The notes beneath the pieces were generated by a model. It did not search any database. It worked only from the letters and a program-made list of their open reading frames with translations, and was not told the origin of the DNA. From Segatella hominis (GTDB taxonomy: Bacteria; Bacteroidota; Bacteroidia; Bacteroidales; Bacteroidaceae), in NCBI RefSeq assembly GCF_019249725.2, contig NZ_CP137559.1:353501-417500 (forward strand): a stretch of 64,000 nucleotides of DNA, read 5' to 3'. This document shows positions 25,159 to 33,377 of this stretch, in pieces. Positions within the stretch are counted from its first letter, which is position 1. Each line of letters starts with the position of its first letter. Both the position numbers and the translations under genes were made by a program.

Positions 25159-27102
25159 ATGAGTTATCTAAAATTCGAAAAGGCCCTGATGACCAACCTA
25201 CAGGAGTCATTGCCGAAGGAGTTGCTTAGAACCAACCGCTCGGGTGCTTATTCGTGCTCTACGATTGTTGACTGTAATACTCGAAAGTATCACGGTTTGC
25301 TGGTTATCCCTGTTCCAGAACTGGATGGCGACAATCATGTATTGCTGAGTTCTCTCGATCCTACAGTCATTCAGCATGGCGCTGAATTCAATCTCGGATT
25401 GCACAAGTATCAAGGCAACAACTTTAGCCCGATGGGCCATAAATACATTCGTGAGTTTGATTGCGATAAGGTGCCAACAACGCTTTACCGTGTAGGTGGT
25501 GTCATCTTAAAGAAAGAGGTCGTTTTTCAGCATTATGAAGATCGCATCTTGATCAGATACACCATGGTGGATTGTCATTCAGCTACCACCTTGCGTTTCC
25601 GTCCATTCTTGGCATTCAGAAGCGTGCGTCAGTTTACCCATGAGAATGGAACAGCATCCCGTGAGTATTCAGCAGTGGATAATGGTATCAAGACTTGTAT
25701 GTATGCAGGTTATCCAGACCTTTATATGCAGTTCTCCAAGAATAACGAGTTTGTTTTTGCCCCAGACTGGTATCGTGGTGTGGAGTATCCTAAGGAGCAG
25801 GAGCGTGGCTATGCTTCCAATGAGGACCTTTATGTACCTGGTTATTTTGAGATGCCAATCAAGAAAGGTGAGAGCATTGTCTTTGCTGCATCTACATCTG
25901 AAATCAAGACCGGTACATTGAAGAAACTTTTTGATAAGGAAGTGGCAGAAAGAGCCCCTCGTGACAATTTCTTCCATTGTCTTGTCAATGCTGCCCATCA
26001 GTTCCACCGTCGTGAGAAAAATGATGACCGATACATTCTGGCTGGTTATCCTTGGTTCAAGTGCCGTGCGCGAGATACATTTATTTCTTTGCCGGGTCTT
26101 ACCCTCTCTATAGAGGAAAATGACTACTTTGAACTGGTGATGAAGACTGCCATGAAGGGATATCAGGAATTCATGGAAGGAAAGGATATCACGGTGAATA
26201 TTACCGAATTGGAACAGCCGGATGTTCCTCTCTGGGCAATCTGGGCTCTTCAGCAGTATGCTAAGGAAACCAGCAAGGAGGAATGTCTGAAGAAATATGG
26301 TAAGTTCATCAAGAGTGTCATGCTCTTTATCGAAGGCAATCACCATCCTAATCTGGAATTGCATCCTAACGGACTCCTTTACGCTGATGGAAAGAATAAG
26401 GCTGTGACATGGATGAACTCTACTGCCAACGGAAAACCTGTAGCTCCAAGAAGTGGCTATATTGTGGAATTCAATGCGTTGTGGTACAATGCATTGTGCT
26501 TCTGTGCTGCTCTCTGCGAACTGGAAGGCAAGCAAGAGAGACAACAGCATCTTCTGGAATTGGCAGAGAAGACCAAGCAGTCTTTCCTCGATACTTTCCT
26601 CAATGAGTATGGTTATCTCTATGACTATGTAGATGGTAACATGATCGATTGGAGTGTTCGACCTAATATGATTTTCCCAGTCGCTTTCGACTATTCTCCT
26701 CTTTCTCAAGACCAGAAGAAGAAAGTGCTCGATATCTGTACACGTGAACTCCTGACCCCTAAGGGATTGCGCTCTCTTTCTCCTAAGAGTGGCGGTTATA
26801 ATCCTGTCTATGTAGGTCCTCAGAGCCAGCGAGATTATGCATATCATCAGGGTACTGCATGGCCTTGGCTCGGCGGTTTCTATATGGAGGCAAGTTTGAA
26901 ACTCTACAGAAGAACCCGATTGAGTTTCATCGAGCGCCAGATGGTGGGATATGAAGATGAAATGTCTTATCATTGTCTCGGTACCATCAGCGAACTCTTT
27001 GATGGTAACCCTCCATTTGCTGGACGTGGTGCCATTTCCTTTGCCATGAATGTGGCAGAGATTCTGCGTGCACTCGAATTACTCGATAAGTATCAATATT
27101 AA
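25159..27102 (+). CDS. Glycogen debranching enzyme (amylo-alpha-1,6-glucosidase type)
   Basis: 647 residues, the size of the bacterial/archaeal single-activity type. The N-terminal domain shows LLRTNRSGAYSCSTIVDCNT, RKYHGLLVIPVP and the C-terminal GH133-like (alpha/alpha)6 domain shows AGYPWFKCRARDTFISLPGL, VRPNMIFPVAFDYSPLS and HQGTAWPWLGGFYMEA. It hydrolyses alpha-1,6 branch points of glycogen in the cytoplasm. It is the first gene of a three-gene operon with a glycosyltransferase and a GH57 enzyme, a standard Bacteroidetes set for storage glucan. Confidence 0.92.
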   Translation: MSYLKFEKALMTNLQESLPKELLRTNRSGAYSCSTIVDCNTRKYHGLLVIPVPELDGDNHVLLSSLDPTVIQHGAEFNLGLHKYQGNNFSPMGHKYIREFDCDKVPTTLYRVGGVILKKEVVFQHYEDRILIRYTMVDCHSATTLRFRPFLAFRSVRQFTHENGTASREYSAVDNGIKTCMYAGYPDLYMQFSKNNEFVFAPDWYRGVEYPKEQERGYASNEDLYVPGYFEMPIKKGESIVFAASTSEIKTGTLKKLFDKEVAERAPRDNFFHCLVNAAHQFHRREKNDDRYILAGYPWFKCRARDTFISLPGLTLSIEENDYFELVMKTAMKGYQEFMEGKDITVNITELEQPDVPLWAIWALQQYAKETSKEECLKKYGKFIKSVMLFIEGNHHPNLELHPNGLLYADGKNKAVTWMNSTANGKPVAPRSGYIVEFNALWYNALCFCAALCELEGKQERQQHLLELAEKTKQSFLDTFLNEYGYLYDYVDGNMIDWSVRPNMIFPVAFDYSPLSQDQKKKVLDICTRELLTPKGLRSLSPKSGGYNPVYVGPQSQRDYAYHQGTAWPWLGGFYMEASLKLYRRTRLSFIERQMVGYEDEMSYHCLGTISELFDGNPPFAGRGAISFAMNVAEILRALELLDKYQY

Positions 27103-27118
27103 TAAGGAGGACTGCTAT

Positions 27119-28387
27119 ATGAAAGTATTAATGTTTGGATGGGAGTATCCTCCTCATGTATTTGGTGGTTTGGCTACTGCTAACTTTGGTATTTCTCAGG
27201 GCTTGCATGCCCAGGGTGACATTGAAACCATACTCTGTCTTCCTCATCCTTTCGGTGATGAGGACCGCAGTGCTTGTAAGATTGTGGCCATGAATAGTGT
27301 GCCTATCGCCTGGCGTGATGTCAATCATGATTACGTACAGCAGCGAGTAGGCAATATTATGAATCCGGATGACTATTTCCGTTATCGCGATCATATCTAT
27401 GCCGACTTCAACTATATGAATGTCAACGACCTCGGATGTATGGATTTTGCAGGTGGTTATCCATCCAATCTCCACGACGAGATCAACAACTATAGCATCA
27501 TTGCCGGTGTGGTAGCTCGAAGTGAGGAATTTGATATTATCCATGCTCACGACTGGCTGACTTTCCCTGCTGGTATTCATGCCAAGAGGGTGAGTGGTAA
27601 ACCATTGTGCATTCACGTGCATGCTACCGATTTCGACCGTAGCCGTGGTAAGGTAAACCCTACCGTTTATTCCATCGAGAAGGATGGTATGGACAATGCT
27701 GACTGTATCATGTGTGTATCTGAGTTGACCCGACAGACGGTCATCAATCAGTATCACCAGGATCCACGCAAGTGCTTTGCTATGCACAATGCGGTATATC
27801 CATTGAAGCAGGAGTGGCAGGATATTCCTCGTCCTGATCATCAGGGCAAGGAGAAGGTGGTTACATTCTTGGGTCGTCTCACCATGCAAAAGGGACCTGA
27901 ATATTTCGTTGAGGCTGCCAATATGGTGCTTCATCGTACCCGTAATGTGCGTTTCTGCATGGCTGGTTCAGGAGATATGATGGATCAGATGATTTATCTT
28001 GCAGCAGAGCGAGGTATTGCCGATCGTTTCCATTTCCCTGGTTTCATGCGTGGCAAGCAGGTGTATGAGTGCCTGAAGGATTCCGATGTCTATGTCATGC
28101 CTTCTGTGAGTGAACCTTTCGGTATCTCTCCTTTGGAGGCCATGCAGTGTGGTACACCTACCATCATTTCCAAGCAGAGTGGTTGCGGTGAGATTCTTAC
28201 CAACTGCATCAAGGTAGATTACTGGGATATTCATGCCCTTGCAGATGCCATCTACAGTATCTGTCATAATGAGAGTCTTTTCGACTATCTTTCTGTGGAG
28301 GGCAAGAAGGAAGTTGACCAGATTACCTGGGAAAAGGTGGGTGCCCGCATCAGGGACTTATACCTTAAAACCTTAGGATGGAAGTAG
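27119..28387 (+). CDS. Glycogen synthase-like glycosyltransferase (GT4/GT5 fold)
   Basis: 422 residues from ATG 27119, which follows AAGGAGG (27104-27110) by 8 nt, an unusually perfect ribosome-binding site for this phylum. The open frame reaches back to 27050, inside the preceding gene. Signatures: MFGWEYPPHVFGGLATANFG, IIHAHDWLTFPAGIHAKR, VTFLGRLTMQKGPEYFVEAA and VMPSVSEPFGISPLEAMQCG (E-x7-E region). It would extend alpha-glucan chains from a nucleotide sugar. It starts 16 nt after the debranching gene stops. Confidence 0.88.
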   Translation: MKVLMFGWEYPPHVFGGLATANFGISQGLHAQGDIETILCLPHPFGDEDRSACKIVAMNSVPIAWRDVNHDYVQQRVGNIMNPDDYFRYRDHIYADFNYMNVNDLGCMDFAGGYPSNLHDEINNYSIIAGVVARSEEFDIIHAHDWLTFPAGIHAKRVSGKPLCIHVHATDFDRSRGKVNPTVYSIEKDGMDNADCIMCVSELTRQTVINQYHQDPRKCFAMHNAVYPLKQEWQDIPRPDHQGKEKVVTFLGRLTMQKGPEYFVEAANMVLHRTRNVRFCMAGSGDMMDQMIYLAAERGIADRFHFPGFMRGKQVYECLKDSDVYVMPSVSEPFGISPLEAMQCGTPTIISKQSGCGEILTNCIKVDYWDIHALADAIYSICHNESLFDYLSVEGKKEVDQITWEKVGARIRDLYLKTLGWK

Positions 28388-28392
28388 GTTAA

Positions 28393-28421
28393 GTGAAGAG
28401 TGAAGAACGAAGAGCGAAGAA
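28393..28421. repeat. Dispersed purine-rich repeat, copy 2 (intergenic)
   Basis: GTGAAGAGTGAAGAACGAAG followed by AGCGAAGAA, between the glycosyltransferase and GH57 genes. Matches copies 1 (18991) and 3 (62791). Confidence 0.8.
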
Positions 28422-28475
28422 CTCTTTGTCTTTGCTTGTCATAAAGTTAAACGTTCAAATATCAAGTTTCAAATT

Positions 28476-29894
28476 ATGAAGACAATTTGTTTATATTTCG
28501 AGATACATCAGATTACCCATCTGAAACGCTACCGCTTCTTCGACATCGGTACTGATCATTATTACTATGATGATTACGAGAATGAGCGTTCTATCAGCGA
28601 GATAGCTGAGAAGTCATATATGCCAGCGCTCAATGCCCTGTTGGAGATGATCCATCAGAGTGACAAGTATTTCAAGGTAGCCTTTTCACTCTCAGGAGTC
28701 GGCATGGAACAGTTGGAAATGCATGCTCCTCAGGTATTGGAAAAATTGCAGGAACTGAATGCTACCGGTTGTGTAGAGTTCCTCGCAGAGCCATATTCTC
28801 ATGGTCTTGCCTCTCTCGTCAATGAGGATAGCTTTGCCAAGGAGGTTAAGCGTCAGGCTTCCAAGATCAAGGAATATTTCGGTAAGGAGCCAACTGTGCT
28901 TCGCAATTCATCACTCATTTACAGCGATGATATTGGTTTGCAGGCTTCTCAGATGGGCTTCGAAGGTATGTTGACCGAAGGTGCCAAGCATGTATTGGGC
29001 TGGAAGTCTCCACACTATGTTTATCATTGTCCGATAGCTCCAAATCTGAAGCTTTTGCTCCGTGATATCCGTTTGAGCGATGATATCTCTTTGCGTTTCA
29101 ATAATAGTAGTTGGGATGGTTATCCACTTTTTGCTGATACCTATATCAATGAGATAGCAGCTTTGCCACAGGAAGAGCAGATTATCAATATCTTCATGGA
29201 ACTGTCAGCCCTTGGTATTGCCCAGCCATTGTCCAGTAATATTCTCGAGTTCTTCAAGGCATTGCCGGAATGTGCACGCCAGAAGGGCATTACCTTCTCT
29301 ACACCTTCAGAGATCTGCAAGAAGATGAAGTCAGTGGGCGAGTTGAATGTACCTGATACATTGAGTTGGGTGGATGAGGAGCGTGATGTCAGCACATGGC
29401 TCGGAAATCCGATGCAGCGTGAGGCTTTCAACAAACTCTATAGTGTAGCCGACCGTGTACGTATTGCCAATGATCCTCGTATCAATCAGGACTGGGATTA
29501 CTTGCAGGCAAGCAATAACTTCCGTTTCATGACTACCAAGCCAAGTAATGTGGGTCTTGACCGTGGTATCTATTCAAGTCCATTTGATGCTTTCACAAAT
29601 TACATGAACATTCTGGGCGACTTCCTCAACCTAGTAAACTCTCTCCATCCAGAGATGGACAATGAGCAGCTCGATAATTACATGACCAGTGTAACCAATA
29701 TGGAGGAGGAGATAGAGATGAAGGATAAGGAAATCACCCGTCTCCAGGCTAAGTTGGACAAGATAGAAAAGGAAGTAGAGAAACTGCGTGAAGCACAGAA
29801 ACCTGCCAAGACTGCTACAAAGAAGACTGCTACAAAGAAGGCACCTGCCAAGACAGCAGCAAAACCTGCTGCCAAGAAAACTACTGATAAGTAG
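28476..29894 (+). CDS. GH57 alpha-amylase-family enzyme with a lysine/alanine-rich tail
   Basis: 472 residues. The GH57 domain occupies about 1-400: ICLYFEIHQITHLKRYRFFD, EFLAEPYSHGLASLVNED (the nucleophile-region motif), LRNSSLIYSDDIGLQASQMG and GWKSPHYVYHC. A coiled coil follows at about 400-440 (EIEMKDKEITRLQAKLDKIE) and the last 30 residues are a low-complexity Lys/Ala/Thr tail (KTATKKTATKKAPAKTAAKP) like that of histone H1-type proteins. It acts on alpha-glucans in the cytoplasm, probably with the two preceding enzymes. The tail is not needed for GH57 catalysis; its role is unknown. Confidence 0.9.
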   Translation: MKTICLYFEIHQITHLKRYRFFDIGTDHYYYDDYENERSISEIAEKSYMPALNALLEMIHQSDKYFKVAFSLSGVGMEQLEMHAPQVLEKLQELNATGCVEFLAEPYSHGLASLVNEDSFAKEVKRQASKIKEYFGKEPTVLRNSSLIYSDDIGLQASQMGFEGMLTEGAKHVLGWKSPHYVYHCPIAPNLKLLLRDIRLSDDISLRFNNSSWDGYPLFADTYINEIAALPQEEQIINIFMELSALGIAQPLSSNILEFFKALPECARQKGITFSTPSEICKKMKSVGELNVPDTLSWVDEERDVSTWLGNPMQREAFNKLYSVADRVRIANDPRINQDWDYLQASNNFRFMTTKPSNVGLDRGIYSSPFDAFTNYMNILGDFLNLVNSLHPEMDNEQLDNYMTSVTNMEEEIEMKDKEITRLQAKLDKIEKEVEKLREAQKPAKTATKKTATKKAPAKTAAKPAAKKTTDK

Positions 29895-29903
29895 GAATGA
29901 GAT

Positions 29904-29926
29904 TCTTCAGGAAATCCCTGAAGAAA
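29904..29926 (+). terminator. Hairpin directly after the GH57 gene
   Basis: TTCTTCAGG (29904-29912) and CCTGAAGAA (29918-29926) form a 9-bp stem with a 5-nt loop, 9 nt after the stop codon. First of three hairpins in a row. Confidence 0.55.
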
Positions 29927-29941
29927 AAAATATAAAACAAG

Positions 29942-29980
29942 AGTGTATCTTCTGACTTTTTTAGAAGATACACTTTTTTT
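29942..29980 (+). terminator. Main terminator of the alpha-glucan operon
   Basis: AGTGTATCTTCT (29942-29953) and AGAAGATACACT (29963-29974) form a perfect 12-bp stem followed by a T run. Confidence 0.9.
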
Positions 29981-29996
29981 GAATATAAACGTATAA

Positions 29997-30033
29997 AAAG
30001 CGCTTCATCTGATGGAAGATGGGCGCTTTTTTA
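29997..30033 (+). terminator. Third tandem hairpin before the SusC promoter
   Basis: AAAAGCGC (29997-30004) and GCGCTTTT (30023-30030) followed by T residues, ending just upstream of the operator at 30042. Confidence 0.65.
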
Positions 30034-30041
30034 TACACTTG

Positions 30042-30109
30042 TTCGTAAACGTTTACGTTATTTTGTGTATGTAATTGCATTGACCTTTTGAGAATTTTTC
30101 ATACCTTTG
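30042..30109 (+). promoter_or_regulatory. SusC promoter with PurR/LacI-like palindrome
   Basis: The operator is TTCGTAAACGTTTACGTT (30042-30059), with a perfect 14-bp palindromic core around a central CG. Exactly 42 nt follow before the -7 box TACCTTTG (30102-30109). The leader to the ATG at 30263 is about 150 nt. Confidence 0.8.
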
Positions 30110-30262
30110 CAGCATAACAAACCTACATAATAACTAAGGAGCCGCTTCATAATAACGGAACCAAGTCGTGATGAATAAGGTGAGTTTGTATGAAAACTGA
30201 ATAAAAGCAAAATTAAGTTCAGCTTAAAAACTTGAAATAATAATAACCTAAAACAGAAGTTT

Positions 30263-33200
30263 ATGTATCAACAACTGAAACGTGTCAGTATGGCACTGGC
30301 TTTAGGCTCTGTTTGTTTTGGTGCTTTTGCACAACAGAAAACAATCAAGGGTACAGTGAAGGATTCTAATGGCGAACCAATGATTGGCGTTAGTGTTGTT
30401 CCTGAAGGAATGGCAGGCTTAGGCTCTGTCACCGATTTGGATGGTAACTTTTCTATTAACGGAGTTAATCCATCTACAGTTCTCAAATTTACCTATATCG
30501 GTTACAAGGAAAAGAAGGTAAAGGTAGGTGCACAGAACTCAGTCGATATCGTGATGGAGGAAGACAACAATTCTCTGGATGAATTGGTTGTCATCGGCTA
30601 TGGCGTAGTGAAGAAACGCGATTTGACAGGTTCTGTCGCTTCCATCAAGTCTGACGATCTTAAGAATGTAGCTTCATCCAATGCGATGCAGGCGATGCAG
30701 GCTAAGATTCCTGGCATGGACTTGCAGCAGTCAAGTGGTGAGTCAGGTTCTGGTGTAAGCATCAATCTCCGTGGTGCCCGTTCTATGTTGGCATCCAATA
30801 ATCCGTTGATTCTTGTGGATGGAGTGGCTTATGGTTCTACGCTCGACCTTAATCCATCAGATATTGAGTCTATGGAGGTATTGAAGGATGCTTCTTCTAC
30901 TGCTATCTATGGTACCCGTGGTGCCAATGGTGTTATCATCATTACTACTAAGCGTGGTAAGGCCGGTAAGACTTCAGTAGGATTCAATTTCTACAATTCT
31001 TTCAACAGTGCTACCAATGCAGCAAATTCTATGTACGGTGCAAAGGAAGTACAGCGCCTGATAGACAAGAGTGCTTATTCGACTTGGTATAAAGGTGCTG
31101 ACAAGACTTTGGAGGCTTACAATACCGTGCTCGGCAGCATCACTCCTGAAAGTGTACTGACCAATAAACTGGATGATGGTACATCTACATTCGATATTTA
31201 TAATGATGGTTCCTATACTGATTGGGGCGATTTGCTCTTGAAAAACAGTACCTCTCAGAACTATGAAGTAAATGTAGCTGGTGGTAGTGAAAAGACCAAT
31301 TTCAATATTTCCTTGGGTGCTATGTACGACCGTGGTTTGATGAAGAACGATCAGATGAGCCGCTACAATGGTAAGGTGAATATCGACCATCGCATCAATA
31401 AGGTTGTGAAGGTAGGATCCAGCTTACTCTTTACTTACAAAAACTGGAATCGTCGTAATTCCGGTGTTTACAACCAGGCTTTGAAGATGACCTCCATTAC
31501 TCATCCATATTTGACAGATGGAAGCATCAATGCAACTCCAAACCCTTGGTATGCAGCTCACTGTTCTCCATTGCTGGATGATGTGGATGGTGCTTATCAG
31601 AATAATACAGAGTCAACCCGTTTCTTCGGCAATGCTTATGTGGAGGTTGCTCCTCTGAAGGGTCTGAACTTGCGCTCTATGTTTGCTGTAGATAGAAGCG
31701 ACTCACGCAATGGCTTGTATCAGGACTATCAGAGTCAGCAGAGATACCAGTCTCCTTCTACCAGCTATATTCGTCAGATTAGAAATAACTCTACTGCGAT
31801 TACATGGGATAATACCATCAATTACAATACTACGATAGCAGAGAAGCATGATTTGACAGCATTGCTTGGTCATGAGTTGACCCAGACAGTGACAGAAAGT
31901 TCTACCGTAGGCGGTGATGCAGGTGCTACTCATTATTATGAGAGCGGTTACAATGATCTGTCTAAGATCCTTTCTCCTGTGACAACTTCTACCTACGTCA
32001 AGACTTCCATGTTGTCATTCTTTGGTCGTTTGAACTATTCTTATGCCAGCAAGTATCTGTTGACCGCTTCACTTCGTGCTGATGGTTCATCTACTTTGGC
32101 AAAGGGTCACAAGTGGGGTTACTTCCCATCTGTAGCAGGTGGTTGGAGAATGATCGAGGAGAGTTGGTTGAAAGACCAGAAAGTTTTGAGCAACTTGAAA
32201 CTTCGTGCTTCTTGGGGTATTTCCGGTAATGCAGCTATTGACGCTTATTCTACATTGACATCACTGAGTGCCAATACCTATTATTACTATTTAGGCAACA
32301 CAGATGTATCTGGTAAGATTCCAAGCCAGTTGGGTAATCCTAACCTGACATGGGAGAAGACCTCATCATTCAACCTTGGTCTCGACTTCGGTTTCCTCGA
32401 TGGCCGTATCAGCGGTAGCATTGATTACTATTGGAACCATACCTACGATTTGTTGTTCTATAAGACAGCACCTGCATCATCATTCCCTACCGTTATCGAC
32501 AATATCGGTAAGACAAAGGGACAGGGTCTTGAGATCTCTTTGATGACAGATATCGTTCGTACCAAGAACTTCGACTGGACAGCCAACTGGTCTTACTCTC
32601 ATTTCAAGGATGAGATTACTGAGTTGACAGGTGGTGTTGATAAGTATGTATCTGGTACCAAGGGCTTGTTCGTAGGCAATCGTGTAAACGCATTCTATGA
32701 TTACAAGGTACTCGGTGAGTGGGGTATTGGTGAGTTCGACCAGTATGTAGAAGACTTTAAGGCTGCACATGAAGGCAAGAAGCCAGGTTGCACAGGTACC
32801 AAGGGCTATGGTACACCAGGTTCTCCAAAGATTTTGGATAAGGATGGTGATGGCAATATCACCTCTGACGACCGTGTACTCTACAACCAGGATCCTAACC
32901 ATGTATTCGGTATGACCAATACATTCACCTATAAGGACTTCTCACTCTCAGTACAGTTGATGGCTCGTTTGGGCGGTTATATTTCATACGCAATGAATGA
33001 GCAGTTGAACTTTGAGTCTGCTAACTGGGGTGATGCTATCGATTATTGGACACCAACCAATACAGATGCAAAATTCCCTAACCCAGGTTTGGATACTAAT
33101 TCCAGCAAGATCTGGTCAACTTACAAGTCTGCGTTCACATACGAAAAGGCTGATTACTTCAAGATTAAGGATATCACCCTTTCTTATAATGTGCCAGCTA

Positions 33201-33361
33201 AGTGGTTGCATACTATCGGTATGAATAAGGCTCGAGTATATTGCTCAATGAAGAACTTCATGACATGGAGTAAGATTGACAACTACGACCCAGAGCGTGG
33301 TGGTAGCATCTCATTCCCTATGCAGAAGCAGGTTGTAATCGGTCTTAATGTAGAATTCTAA
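30263..33361 (+). CDS. SusC/RagA-family TonB-linked outer-membrane transporter
   Basis: 1032 residues. Signal peptide (SMALALGSVCFGAFAQ), carboxypeptidase-regulatory-like domain (KTIKGTVKDSNGEPMIGVSV), the TonB-box/plug region (LDELVVIGYGVVKKRDLTGS, then VEVLKDASSTAIYGTRGANG, the SusC signature) and a full barrel ending VIGLNVEF. It imports oligosaccharides together with the SusD lipoprotein that follows 16 nt later. The operator shared with pectinase genes points to a pectin-derived ligand; this is inference from regulation and position. Confidence 0.95.
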   Translation: MYQQLKRVSMALALGSVCFGAFAQQKTIKGTVKDSNGEPMIGVSVVPEGMAGLGSVTDLDGNFSINGVNPSTVLKFTYIGYKEKKVKVGAQNSVDIVMEEDNNSLDELVVIGYGVVKKRDLTGSVASIKSDDLKNVASSNAMQAMQAKIPGMDLQQSSGESGSGVSINLRGARSMLASNNPLILVDGVAYGSTLDLNPSDIESMEVLKDASSTAIYGTRGANGVIIITTKRGKAGKTSVGFNFYNSFNSATNAANSMYGAKEVQRLIDKSAYSTWYKGADKTLEAYNTVLGSITPESVLTNKLDDGTSTFDIYNDGSYTDWGDLLLKNSTSQNYEVNVAGGSEKTNFNISLGAMYDRGLMKNDQMSRYNGKVNIDHRINKVVKVGSSLLFTYKNWNRRNSGVYNQALKMTSITHPYLTDGSINATPNPWYAAHCSPLLDDVDGAYQNNTESTRFFGNAYVEVAPLKGLNLRSMFAVDRSDSRNGLYQDYQSQQRYQSPSTSYIRQIRNNSTAITWDNTINYNTTIAEKHDLTALLGHELTQTVTESSTVGGDAGATHYYESGYNDLSKILSPVTTSTYVKTSMLSFFGRLNYSYASKYLLTASLRADGSSTLAKGHKWGYFPSVAGGWRMIEESWLKDQKVLSNLKLRASWGISGNAAIDAYSTLTSLSANTYYYYLGNTDVSGKIPSQLGNPNLTWEKTSSFNLGLDFGFLDGRISGSIDYYWNHTYDLLFYKTAPASSFPTVIDNIGKTKGQGLEISLMTDIVRTKNFDWTANWSYSHFKDEITELTGGVDKYVSGTKGLFVGNRVNAFYDYKVLGEWGIGEFDQYVEDFKAAHEGKKPGCTGTKGYGTPGSPKILDKDGDGNITSDDRVLYNQDPNHVFGMTNTFTYKDFSLSVQLMARLGGYISYAMNEQLNFESANWGDAIDYWTPTNTDAKFPNPGLDTNSSKIWSTYKSAFTYEKADYFKIKDITLSYNVPAKWLHTIGMNKARVYCSMKNFMTWSKIDNYDPERGGSISFPMQKQVVIGLNVEF

Positions 33362-33377
33362 AAACATCGAATCAATT

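Noticed and set aside
25669..26973. A 434-codon open frame on the minus strand
   Set aside because: It is antisense to the debranching enzyme, has no recognisable domain and no promoter or ribosome-binding site.
27128..27934. A 268-codon open frame on the minus strand
   Set aside because: Shadow of the glycosyltransferase gene; no known motif.
30171..30200. A nine-codon frame (MNKVSLYEN) in the SusC leader
   Set aside because: It is short enough to occur by chance and shows no codon run that would suggest attenuation.
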